The position numbers and the translations under genes were made by a program. From 55-13 sp037190145 (GTDB lineage Bacteria; Armatimonadota; Fimbriimonadia; Fimbriimonadales; Fimbriimonadaceae), in NCBI GenBank assembly GCA_037190145.1, contig JBBCJU010000008.1, positions 415,112 to 479,111 of the forward strand: DNA of 64,000 nucleotides, in the 5' to 3' direction. The notes under the pieces were generated by a model, which was given only the letters and a program-made list of their open reading frames with translations, had not been told where the DNA came from and made no database searches. This document shows, piece by piece, positions 44,397 through 52,117 of this stretch (within the stretch, counting starts at the first letter, position 1; each line of letters starts with the position of its first letter).

Positions 44397-46225
44397 TGCA
44401 ACCATTCCTCAACACCCCTAGAACTCGAGAGCTCTTTGAAGCAAATGTACGCCACGTAGCATCCAGAACGGATCGCGTGTTTGGCATCTTGATGGCAGTT
44501 CAATACTTAACCATCATTGCTTGGGCCGCTTACGAAACGCCATTGACCTACAGCGGTTCAAAGTCTTCCATCCACCCGCACTTACTTGCCGCAATCGTAT
44601 TGGGAGGTGGAATTTCAGTCCCGATCATTGCCCTCGCTTTTCTTAAGTCGGGTGCATCCATGAATAAGTGGTTTATTTCGGTGGGCCAAATGTTGATGGG
44701 AGCTCTCCTCATTCATGTGAGTGGAGGAAGGATTGAAACTCATTTTCATGTATTTGGATCGCTAGCGTTTCTTTCCCTATATCGAGATTGGCGTGTTCTA
44801 CTTCCCGCTACGGCGGTGGTATTAGTTGACCACATCGCACGCGGATTTTTGAATCCTATGTCTATCTACGGAGTGCCTTCTGGTGCGCAGTGGAGGTTCC
44901 TAGAGCATGCGGCTTGGGTGGTTTACGAAAACATCGTCCTAATTGCAACTTGTGTTGCCGCCACCAGAGAGATGAAAGCCGTTGCTTCTCGCCAAGCTGA
45001 ACTTGAGGAAATCAACGGACGCATCGAAGCTACGATCGTACAAAGGACAGTAGAACTCCGGCAAGCTGAGAGTCGCTATGGCGAGGTCATCCGGCACTCG
45101 CTTGACAGCATTATCTTGGTGGGGCGAGACGGAAAAGTCACGGAAATGAACCCGTCGGCAGAGCAACTTTTTAATACTCGATCAGGAGAGGAAATCGGTA
45201 AAGATTTCTCGATGCTCTTCGATGGAGAATCCCGAGATACGATCACCAGCTTCGTTTTCAATGAAGCCCGAACATCTGGACGTTACCATTTGATGGCCAC
45301 TCGTGAAGATACTCAAGTCTTCCCCGTCGAAGTGTCCTTGGCGGCTGCAAACCACTCGGATGGAGTCGCTTATGTTGCGTTTATCAGAGACTTGACGGAG
45401 CAGCGACGGCTAGAAAGCAAGCTGAGCCAAGCTCAGAAAATGGAGTCGATAGGCCAGATGTCAACGGGCATCGCTCACGAGATCAATACGCCTAATCAAT
45501 ACATCGGAGACAATGTTCGTTTTGTTGCGGATTGCTGGAAACCATTATCCGATCTCATCAAGGGTTATCAAGAAGCGCCCGATCCTGATCCCAAAATTGC
45601 AGCGCTTGAGAAAAAGGCTGACTTGGAGTTTGTGATGGAAGAAATCCCTTCCGCTCTGAATCAAGCCTTGGAAGGAGTTTCACGAGTGGAATCAATCATT
45701 CGCGCAATGAAAGAGTTCGCTCACCCTGGTGGCGGACAAGAGGTTGGAGTCTCTCTTAACAAGATCATTGAAAACGCATGTCTGGTCTCTCGCAATGAGT
45801 GGAAGTACGTGGCTGACCTTGATCTTGATCTAAGCCCTAGCCTGCCGGTCATTCAGGCAAATGCAGGCGAATTGGGCCAGGTTGTGGTGAACCTAGTTGT
45901 GAACGCAGCCCACGCCATCAAAGACAGAATCACAGACGGAAGCATGGGCAGCATTGTTATTCGAACCTTTGAACAAGAGGGCAACGTGGTCTTTGAGGTT
46001 CGTGACAATGGCAAAGGAATTCCCATCGAAGCCCAAAAGCGGATTTACGACCCGTTCTTCACAACCAAGGGCGTTGGAATCGGGACGGGTCAGGGCCTTG
46101 CGATTACGCATTCCGTAGTAGAGCGCCACAACGGAGAAATCGAACTGGAGTCCGAGGTTGGAGTCGGCACTACATTCAGGATCAAACTACCGCAGCAGAG
46201 CCTGACGGTTGAGCAAGCAGCATGA
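44396..46225 (+). CDS. Membrane PAS sensor histidine kinase
   Basis: A 609-residue kinase. Residues ~25-195 hold about six membrane helices without a large loop. A coiled coil (REMKAVASRQAELEEINGRIEATIVQRTVELRQAE) leads to a PAS domain (about 225-340). The dimerisation helix has GIAHEINTPNQYI with His361 as phosphoacceptor, and the ATPase domain shows the N-box VVNLVVNAAHAIKD, G1 VRDNGKGIP and G2 GIGTGQGLAITHSVVERHNGEI. It is translationally coupled to the preceding RedB-like gene and to the following response regulator (ATGA overlap), which is surely its partner. Confidence 0.92.
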   Translation: MQPFLNTPRTRELFEANVRHVASRTDRVFGILMAVQYLTIIAWAAYETPLTYSGSKSSIHPHLLAAIVLGGGISVPIIALAFLKSGASMNKWFISVGQMLMGALLIHVSGGRIETHFHVFGSLAFLSLYRDWRVLLPATAVVLVDHIARGFLNPMSIYGVPSGAQWRFLEHAAWVVYENIVLIATCVAATREMKAVASRQAELEEINGRIEATIVQRTVELRQAESRYGEVIRHSLDSIILVGRDGKVTEMNPSAEQLFNTRSGEEIGKDFSMLFDGESRDTITSFVFNEARTSGRYHLMATREDTQVFPVEVSLAAANHSDGVAYVAFIRDLTEQRRLESKLSQAQKMESIGQMSTGIAHEINTPNQYIGDNVRFVADCWKPLSDLIKGYQEAPDPDPKIAALEKKADLEFVMEEIPSALNQALEGVSRVESIIRAMKEFAHPGGGQEVGVSLNKIIENACLVSRNEWKYVADLDLDLSPSLPVIQANAGELGQVVVNLVVNAAHAIKDRITDGSMGSIVIRTFEQEGNVVFEVRDNGKGIPIEAQKRIYDPFFTTKGVGIGTGQGLAITHSVVERHNGEIELESEVGVGTTFRIKLPQQSLTVEQAA

Positions 46226-47343
46226 AAAACCTACTATTTGTTGATGATGAACCCCGGATTCTGGATGGAATTCGAAGGAGCCTTCGGCCTTACTGCGACC
46301 AATGGATATGTCACTTTGCTGGTAGTACACAAGAAGCTTTGGAGTGCATGGACCAAACGTCAGTCGATGTCGTGGTTTCAGATATCAACATGCCCGGAAG
46401 GAATGGCCTGGAACTGCTAGCTCACCTGCGAGAGCAGGAGGACTATCGATTCTTACCCGTCCTGATGTTAACGGGGAACTGTGACTCTGATGTGAAGAAG
46501 CGCGCACTAGAATTGGGAGCCACCGACTTCCTTCAGAAGCCGTGCGACTCAGTGGAAATGATCGCTCGTCTTCAGAATGTCATCGCGTTGAAGCACTTCC
46601 AAGATGAGATACGGATTCAGAACGAAGCTCTTGAGGCTCTTGTTCAAAAGCGAACGCGTGAACTGGAGCAATCTCGTCGAAACATTATCATCTGTTTGGC
46701 AAAAGCGGCCGAGACGCGCGATACAGATACGGGGCATCACATCACCCGAGTTGCCTTCTATTCACAGATATTGGCTCGAGAACTGGGTTTGGATGTGCCC
46801 ACCCAAGAGGTGATAATGCTAGCAAGCCCTCTCCACGACGTAGGCAAAATTGGCATACCGGATGAAATTCTACGAAAGCCTGGCCCGTTATCGGTGGAGG
46901 AGCGGCAAGAAATGCAGCGTCACTGCGAAATTGGAGCGAAGATACTCCAGGCCGAACTCATACCTACCTTCCGTACAATGTCGGAGATTCGCTACGATTC
47001 GGGAATCACGGACTCTTCCAACGAGCTTCTAGAGGTCGCTTCTAAAATCGCCATTGCTCATCACGAGTGGTTTGATGGATCCGGTTATCCTTCCGGTATA
47101 TCGGGAGAAGAAATCCCTATAGAGGCTAGGATCGTTTCTATCTGCGATGTCTACGACGCGCTCCGTTCTGCCAGACCGTACAAGAACTCAATATCTGCGG
47201 ATGAAACCGTTGCCATTATTGAAAAGGGAAGGGGAACTCAATTTGATCCTCGCATGGTGGACGCAATGCGAAACTGTGTCGGGGAATTCGAACGTGTCAG
47301 AGCCGAGTTCTGTGAAGAAGAGAGTTTGCCAAAGGCCGCATAG
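46222..47343 (+). CDS. HD-GYP response regulator (c-di-GMP phosphodiesterase)
   Basis: A 373-residue protein with an N-terminal receiver domain (acidic pocket DDE at 8-10, phosphoacceptor Asp54 in VVVSDINMPG, conserved Lys in FLQKPCD), a coiled coil, and an HD-GYP domain: RDTDTGHHITRV, ASPLHDVGKIGIPDEIL, and AHHEWFDGSGYPSGISGEEIPIEARI. HD-GYP domains hydrolyse c-di-GMP when the metal residues are intact, as here. The gene overlaps the kinase by 4 bp, linking membrane redox/PAS sensing to c-di-GMP turnover. Confidence 0.93.
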   Translation: MKNLLFVDDEPRILDGIRRSLRPYCDQWICHFAGSTQEALECMDQTSVDVVVSDINMPGRNGLELLAHLREQEDYRFLPVLMLTGNCDSDVKKRALELGATDFLQKPCDSVEMIARLQNVIALKHFQDEIRIQNEALEALVQKRTRELEQSRRNIIICLAKAAETRDTDTGHHITRVAFYSQILARELGLDVPTQEVIMLASPLHDVGKIGIPDEILRKPGPLSVEERQEMQRHCEIGAKILQAELIPTFRTMSEIRYDSGITDSSNELLEVASKIAIAHHEWFDGSGYPSGISGEEIPIEARIVSICDVYDALRSARPYKNSISADETVAIIEKGRGTQFDPRMVDAMRNCVGEFERVRAEFCEEESLPKAA

Positions 47344-47364
47344 CCAAGACAGTACACTTGTGGA

Positions 47365-48468
47365 GTGAAGCGAGTTGTCGTCTTAGGTTCCACGGGAAGT
47401 ATTGGTACGCAAACTCTAGATATCGCGGCCCAACATCCGGATCGCTTAGAGATTATCGGCCTCGCTGCCCACTCAAATCGAGAGGCCCTTTCTGAGCAAG
47501 CCCGACGTTTCGGGGTGAAGGCTACCTGTCTTGCTTCGGAATCTGGAGTTGAGGGTCTCATCGAACTCGCGACCATGTCCGACGCAGACATCGTGGTTAT
47601 CTCAGTGGCTGGAGTCATCGGACTCCTACCAACTATCGAAGCAATCAAGGCTGGTAAAGATATCGCCCTCGCTTCTAAGGAAGTTCTTGTCGCCGCGGGC
47701 GAGGTCGTTATGCCGCTTGTTCAAGAGCATGGCGTTACCATGACTCCCATCGATAGTGAGCACTCCGCCATCTTCCAATGCTTGCAAGGGTATCAATCAG
47801 AGCAGATTGATCAACTTCTTCTAACGGCTAGTGGTGGACCGTTCCGTGGTAAAAAACGCCACCAACTTGAACAAATCTCGGTAGAAGATGCTTTGAATCA
47901 CCCAACATGGCGGATGGGAGGGAAAATCACAATTGACTCTGCCACGCTCATGAACAAGGGCCTGGAAACCATTGAGGCTAAATGGCTGTTTGGAGTAGAT
48001 ATCGATCAGGTGGACACCATTGTCCATCCTCAAAGTGTTATTCACTCCATGGTTAAGTTCAAAGATGGGTCCGTCCTTGGTCAATTAGGGTGGCCCAATA
48101 TGAGATTGCCCATTCAATATGCCTTGCTGTACCCGGAACGAAAAGCCAATGAATTGCCGACATGGAGCCCTCTGGATACACCAAACCTGACCTTTGAGGC
48201 TGTTGATCATGAAACCTTCCCGTCCATACAAATTGCTAAGGAAAGCGTTCGAATCGGCGGGACTGCGCCCTGCGCCATGAACGCGGCAAATGAAGAGACC
48301 GCAAATGCGTTTTTAAGGGGCGAAGTCCCGTTTTTAGCCATCCCCGACATCGTTGGCGAGACTCTTGCTCGACATGAGCGAAAAGACCCGACTCTGGAAA
48401 ATCTTCTTGAGACTGATGCGCATTCTCGCCAAATTGCGCGTAACCTTATTCAGGCCGCTTCGAACTAA
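47365..48468 (+). CDS. dxr: 1-deoxy-D-xylulose 5-phosphate reductoisomerase
   Basis: A 367-residue DXR beginning at GTG 47365. It has the NADPH site VVLGSTGSIGTQTLDI, the block DIALASKEVLVAAGEVV, and the metal/substrate motif PIDSEHSAIFQCL, then TASGGPFRG, NHPTWRMGGKITIDSATLMNKGLE and HPQSVIHSMVKFKDGSVLGQLG. It commits DXP to the MEP isoprenoid pathway. rseP follows 6 bp downstream, an order found in many bacteria, sometimes with cdsA and uppS upstream, which are not here. Confidence 0.96.
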   Translation: MKRVVVLGSTGSIGTQTLDIAAQHPDRLEIIGLAAHSNREALSEQARRFGVKATCLASESGVEGLIELATMSDADIVVISVAGVIGLLPTIEAIKAGKDIALASKEVLVAAGEVVMPLVQEHGVTMTPIDSEHSAIFQCLQGYQSEQIDQLLLTASGGPFRGKKRHQLEQISVEDALNHPTWRMGGKITIDSATLMNKGLETIEAKWLFGVDIDQVDTIVHPQSVIHSMVKFKDGSVLGQLGWPNMRLPIQYALLYPERKANELPTWSPLDTPNLTFEAVDHETFPSIQIAKESVRIGGTAPCAMNAANEETANAFLRGEVPFLAIPDIVGETLARHERKDPTLENLLETDAHSRQIARNLIQAASN

Positions 48469-48474
48469 CCACCC

Positions 48475-49800
48475 ATGGATTTTGGAACCGTACTTCACGT
48501 TTTTTACACAGCCGTTGTTTTACTGCTGATGATGTCGATCCTCGTGGCCGCCCACGAGCTAGGCCACTACCTCTTTGCTCGCCTATTCAAGATGGGTGTA
48601 GAGGAGTTCGCAATTGGGTTCGGCAGGAAGCCCCTCTGGACGTATATGCGCCGCACTTACGAGGTGGATCCCATTTCCGGCCCCTCGGGAGAGACGAAAA
48701 CAGATTCGGATCAGTTTACAGAGGAAGAGCGGTTTCGATACCCAACAGATGGTTCTGCAGCATTGCAGCCTGAACCCGTTGTGACCCCAAGCCCCAGTCA
48801 AGTTAAACTTTCCCTACAAGAGACCACCGATTTCACCATCCGACCTTGGCCAATTGGTGGCTTTGTCCGCATCAAAGGCATGATCCCTCAGGATGACGGA
48901 AGCGAAACCAAAATCCCTGGGGGCTTCTATAGCAAGGCTCCCTGGAAACGTTTTATCGTTCTACTTGCGGGGCCGGTATTCAGTGTAATTACCGGCATCA
49001 TCATTCTGACTGGCGTTTTCTCTATCCGAGGGGTTGAGAAGCCCGATACACGGCCCATTCTCGGACAGCTTTCACCGAATGGCGCTGCGCAGAAAGGTGG
49101 CCTGAAGGAAGGCGATAAGATTCTTGCGATCAATGATAAGCCGGTAGATTCTTTCTACGGAATGGTCCAGGTTGTATCTGACAATGCCAATAAGCCTTTG
49201 ACCTTTAAGTATGTGAGAGGGGGCAAAGAGGCGCAGGCAGTGGTAACCCCGGTCGAAGAGTTACGGCCGGTTATGGGGCCAGACTTAATCACTCTTCAGC
49301 CAGCCCGAAAAGCCGGCCGTATAGGCGTAGGATTTGGTGTTGCTGAACAAAAAATGAGCCTTGGTGAGGCGTTCCAAGAAGCGGCTTACACCCCGGTGAT
49401 GATCATCAAGCGATTGATTGAACTGATCCCTCGCCCTCAAGAGTTGAAGGAAAATGTGGGTGGCCCTATCAGCATAGCTCAGGCAACCAGTACTGCCGTC
49501 AAGCTTGGCCCTGGCTATATCATCTTGCTCTCTGGCCTTTTGAGCATCAGCGTGGGCATCTTCAATCTACTACCCATCCCACCACTAGATGGCGGTCAAA
49601 TGCTAGTCGCAGTCTTGGAAGCCTTGAGACGAGGTAAGCGCCTCAGTATCCAGGTTCAAGGAGCCATCGCCACGGTCGGATTTGCGTTCGTGATTTTCTT
49701 CTTCGTAACCGTCATGTTTATCGACGTCGGTCGCCTCCTTGGCCCCAAGCCGAAGGTCGAAATCCAAAAGCAAGAGGCCACCCCCGCTCCTGCTAAATAA
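48475..49800 (+). CDS. rseP: RIP metalloprotease RseP (site-2 protease with PDZ)
   Basis: A 441-residue membrane protease with the zinc site AAHELGHYLFARLF (His27-His31), one PDZ domain (about 195-260, LSPNGAAQKGGLKEGDKILAINDKPVDSF) and the C-terminal NLLPIPPLDGGQMLVAVLEALR. It cleaves anti-sigma factors or other membrane proteins after a first cut. A segment of about 60 residues (about 62-121, polar, acidic and proline-rich: DPISGPSGETKTDSDQFTEEERF...) separates the first helix from the membrane-associated loop (RPWPIGGFVRIKGMI), longer than in E. coli RseP. It ends at a hairpin terminator. Confidence 0.94.
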   Translation: MDFGTVLHVFYTAVVLLLMMSILVAAHELGHYLFARLFKMGVEEFAIGFGRKPLWTYMRRTYEVDPISGPSGETKTDSDQFTEEERFRYPTDGSAALQPEPVVTPSPSQVKLSLQETTDFTIRPWPIGGFVRIKGMIPQDDGSETKIPGGFYSKAPWKRFIVLLAGPVFSVITGIIILTGVFSIRGVEKPDTRPILGQLSPNGAAQKGGLKEGDKILAINDKPVDSFYGMVQVVSDNANKPLTFKYVRGGKEAQAVVTPVEELRPVMGPDLITLQPARKAGRIGVGFGVAEQKMSLGEAFQEAAYTPVMIIKRLIELIPRPQELKENVGGPISIAQATSTAVKLGPGYIILLSGLLSISVGIFNLLPIPPLDGGQMLVAVLEALRRGKRLSIQVQGAIATVGFAFVIFFFVTVMFIDVGRLLGPKPKVEIQKQEATPAPAK

Positions 49801-49810
49801 CTCAAACACT

Positions 49811-49852
49811 AAGGCCTACATACCTCTGCTGGTATGTAGGTCTTATCTTTTG
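49811..49852 (+). terminator. Terminator after rseP
   Basis: Stem CCTACATACC (49815-49824) / GGTATGTAGG (49831-49840), extended by AAG/CTT, followed by ATCTTTTG. It closes the dxr-rseP run and faces the end of the AbiE module. Confidence 0.82.
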
Positions 49853-49875
49853 TTAACCGGGTTGCTCTTAACCGG

Positions 49876-50739
49876 CTAGAGATTCAATGCAGGCAAGACT
49901 AATCCGCGAACTTGTTCTTGCACGTATGCCAGATCAGCATATGGAGCTTTAATGTTATTCTTCCTTACAAAGGCTCTCCAACGAGCCTGAATCAAAGGGT
50001 CGGCAAGGAATTCGGGCGATAGCGAGACCGGAGTCTCGGTCGGAATAGGAGTTTGGCGACGGCGAAAAGTGGCAAGAATTGCTTCCCGCAAGGTATCCGT
50101 CGATACTTCCAGTGTGTTTGCCAGATAGGCAACATCATAGAAGTCCTTCATACGGCTGTTTGCTATTCCCAGAACAACCATTGCCTGGAACTTCTCTGCG
50201 ATGGACGACTCGAGCGGATAGCCTTGCAGGTTCGCTTCTGGCACCGTTGATATGATGGGTGGGATAGTTACATTGATGGGGCTTGGAGTGACAACATCGC
50301 CTAACCCAATATCAACCTGAAGCGGAATTCGCGCAGTTCCTATAAATCCAACGACGGTAAGGCGGGTTCCTCCATATGTCTGTTCCTCACGAATCAGTTC
50401 TGCCTTGACCGAACTCGGAGCGAAGGTGACACCATCTGCTGGACATTCCACATCACAGATTTCTTTGAACAAATTTTCCAAATTTGTTATGTCGGCATCG
50501 TTCAGAGAAAGTAGATCAAGATCTCGGGTTGGACGATGGATGGAGCCGGTCCAAAAGAGAAACATGGTGGCTCCCTTAAGAAGAAAACGATCTCGGTGAG
50601 TAGATACGGAGAGTCGGTACAGGAATCGAAAACCAACATATCTGGAGAGGAGCGGATTGAATAGTTCTCCTGTCTTAAGTGCTTCGTTCTTAAGTTTTGC
50701 CAGCACTGACGTAGCAACGCTGTTTTGATTGAGGTTCAC
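49876..50739 (-). CDS. AbiEii-family nucleotidyltransferase toxin
   Basis: A 287-residue protein with the AbiEii/AbiGii nucleotidyltransferase core: RFLLKGATMFLFW followed by RPTRDLDLLSL (the Asp-x-Asp metal pair in DLDL) at about residues 52-79, and later YPLESSIAEKFQAMVVLGIANSRMKDFYDVAYL, the conserved EK/KDxYD block of the family. In characterised AbiE systems this protein is the toxin and blocks growth of phage-infected or unprotected cells. It starts at GTG 50739, overlapping the antitoxin stop by 4 bp (GTGA). Confidence 0.88.
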   Translation of the reverse strand: MNLNQNSVATSVLAKLKNEALKTGELFNPLLSRYVGFRFLYRLSVSTHRDRFLLKGATMFLFWTGSIHRPTRDLDLLSLNDADITNLENLFKEICDVECPADGVTFAPSSVKAELIREEQTYGGTRLTVVGFIGTARIPLQVDIGLGDVVTPSPINVTIPPIISTVPEANLQGYPLESSIAEKFQAMVVLGIANSRMKDFYDVAYLANTLEVSTDTLREAILATFRRRQTPIPTETPVSLSPEFLADPLIQARWRAFVRKNNIKAPYADLAYVQEQVRGLVLPALNL

Positions 50740-51341
50740 GTTGCAATTGCCTCAATGTAGGGTCTCATAATTCGATCTACCCGGTTAATTTTCGCGAAGT
50801 GGTGAAGTTCGTCCAGCGTGAACTTACGCAGCCTCCAGCCTTCTTTTAGGGCTTCAACCGCAACTTCATATCCAACCTTTGACCGCATTCTAAAGCAATC
50901 CGCGATAGTTTTGGCTGGAGAGTAGATTCGAACCATTACCCCTTCAATTTGATGCTCTGTAATCCCTTCGGAGTAGTAGGGCTCAGAGAGCCGTGTAATT
51001 CTCATTTTTTGATGATAGGTAGGTTCTCTTGCGCCAATGGGAAGTGCAATCCAAAGCTCATACGGGACATGAGTCCCGATTTCGTGATATGCCAGGGCCG
51101 AGATGAGTGTGATTACGGCCGAGGGAATAGCCTTTGAAACTTCCGCAAGGTCATGCCATTCGCTGAGGGGATGAGTTGAGGTTGTGTAGATTCCTCTTCC
51201 TAGCCGCTGGAGTTCACCTCTTCTAACCAGTCTCGTTAGCAATATCCTTGAAAACCCTGCGTCTGCGATCTCTTGGGTTCTAGCGATACCACGACTCTTC
51301 ACAAACTTAGTAAGTTCATTAGAATCGCCAAGGTGTTCCAT
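50736..51341 (-). CDS. AbiEi-family antitoxin (type IV)
   Basis: About 201 residues from ATG 51341; an upstream start at 51362 would overlap the promoter. The N-terminal winged helix KFVKSRGIARTQEIADAGFSRILLTRLVRRGELQRLGRGIYTT is the AbiEi DNA-binding domain, and the C-terminal part with SALAYHEIGTHVP, GVMVRIYSPAKTIADCFRMRSKVGYEVAVEALKEG matches the antitoxin/COG5340 domain. AbiEi represses its own operon through promoter repeats and neutralises the toxin. Its gene lies just downstream of tRNA-fMet and its terminator. Confidence 0.88.
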   Translation of the reverse strand: MEHLGDSNELTKFVKSRGIARTQEIADAGFSRILLTRLVRRGELQRLGRGIYTTSTHPLSEWHDLAEVSKAIPSAVITLISALAYHEIGTHVPYELWIALPIGAREPTYHQKMRITRLSEPYYSEGITEHQIEGVMVRIYSPAKTIADCFRMRSKVGYEVAVEALKEGWRLRKFTLDELHHFAKINRVDRIMRPYIEAIAT

Positions 51342-51382
51342 AATGCATATAATTATACGCAACTATATACGTTTTGGAACAC
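51333..51382 (-). promoter_or_regulatory. abiE promoter with operator-like inverted repeat
   Basis: On the minus strand TATAAT (51352-51357) lies 10 bp before the ATG. A perfect 8-bp inverted repeat, GTGTTCCA (51333-51340) and TGGAACAC (51375-51382), brackets the -10 and the presumed -35 region with 34 bp between arms. The centre also holds CGTATA twice. AbiEi proteins autoregulate through inverted repeats at such positions. Confidence 0.6.
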
Positions 51383-51401
51383 ATAGCAAGTCAAAAAACA
51401 A

Positions 51402-51429
51402 AAAAGCCTCAACAAATGTTGAGGCTTTT
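51402..51429 (-). terminator. Terminator of the tRNA-fMet transcript
   Basis: A perfect 12-bp stem AAAAGCCTCAAC / GTTGAGGCTTTT with loop AAAT. On the minus strand it starts 6 nt after the tRNA 3' end and runs into TTTTTTGTTTTTT. Confidence 0.9.
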
Positions 51430-51434
51430 AAATT

Positions 51435-51511
<77 letters not shown>

Positions 51512-51522
51512 ATGTGATTGAT

Positions 51523-51551
51523 ATGATACCCAAACCTTAACCCTGGTTCAA
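51523..51551 (-). promoter_or_regulatory. Promoter of tRNA-fMet
   Basis: Minus-strand TTGAAC (51546-51551) and TATCAT (51523-51528) are separated by exactly 17 bp, placing the start site a few bases before the mature tRNA 5' end at 51511. Confidence 0.7.
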
Positions 51552-51712
51552 CGGGGTCCTAGTCCTTTAACTGAAAACTCTGAACGAACCCCATAAACCG
51601 CCTGTGGAGGAGTTTTATGGGGTCAACGAGACTAACTGGGCGGTTGAGGGTAAAGGGCCTTTATACGTTATTCTCGCGCCCAGACAGATTAATTGACGTA
51701 GGTGTTGTTGGT

Positions 51713-52117
51713 CTACTTCTTCGATATCGCCTTCGCGGGGAGGGCGGCCTTTTTGGTTGTTGCTCGGTATTCGTTCACTGAGCCAAGAATTTTTAGTCCT
51801 GTCATGACTATGCCTAGCAGAGGAGCATAGCGTTCAAAAACCTTTGACGTAGTAGTTGCCATGGCTGATGCAGAACCGGCCACGCCCGATGCTTTCTCAC
51901 CCACATTGCGAACCATATTCTGGACAGTCGTTGTCAGTCCATCTACCTTGGTTGTAACTCCATCCACTTTTGTGACCAGTCCTTCTACCTTAGGCTTGAG
52001 ATCGCCAACCAGCTTCGCCAATTTGAACACTGCAAACGCCAAGGCAGCAATAAGAAGCGCATTGGTCGCAAAGAAAATTGCCGACAGAATCAACCACCAC
52101 AACGGAATTTCATTCAT
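51713..52117 (-). CDS. DUF948-like membrane protein with coiled coil
   Basis: A 134-residue protein with one N-terminal membrane helix (WWLILSAIFFATNALLIAALAFAVFKL) and a heptad-like stretch LVGDLKPKVEGLVTKVDGVTTKVDGLTTTVQNMV, in which the unit 'TKVDG(V/L)TT' recurs. The remainder is Ala/Ser/Thr-rich with a second, weaker hydrophobic segment (YAPLLGIVMTGLKIL) and a basic tail. This resembles DUF948 proteins. Its start overlaps the stop of the large upstream gene by 4 bp, so the two are coupled. Confidence 0.65.
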   Translation of the reverse strand: MNEIPLWWLILSAIFFATNALLIAALAFAVFKLAKLVGDLKPKVEGLVTKVDGVTTKVDGLTTTVQNMVRNVGEKASGVAGSASAMATTTSKVFERYAPLLGIVMTGLKILGSVNEYRATTKKAALPAKAISKK

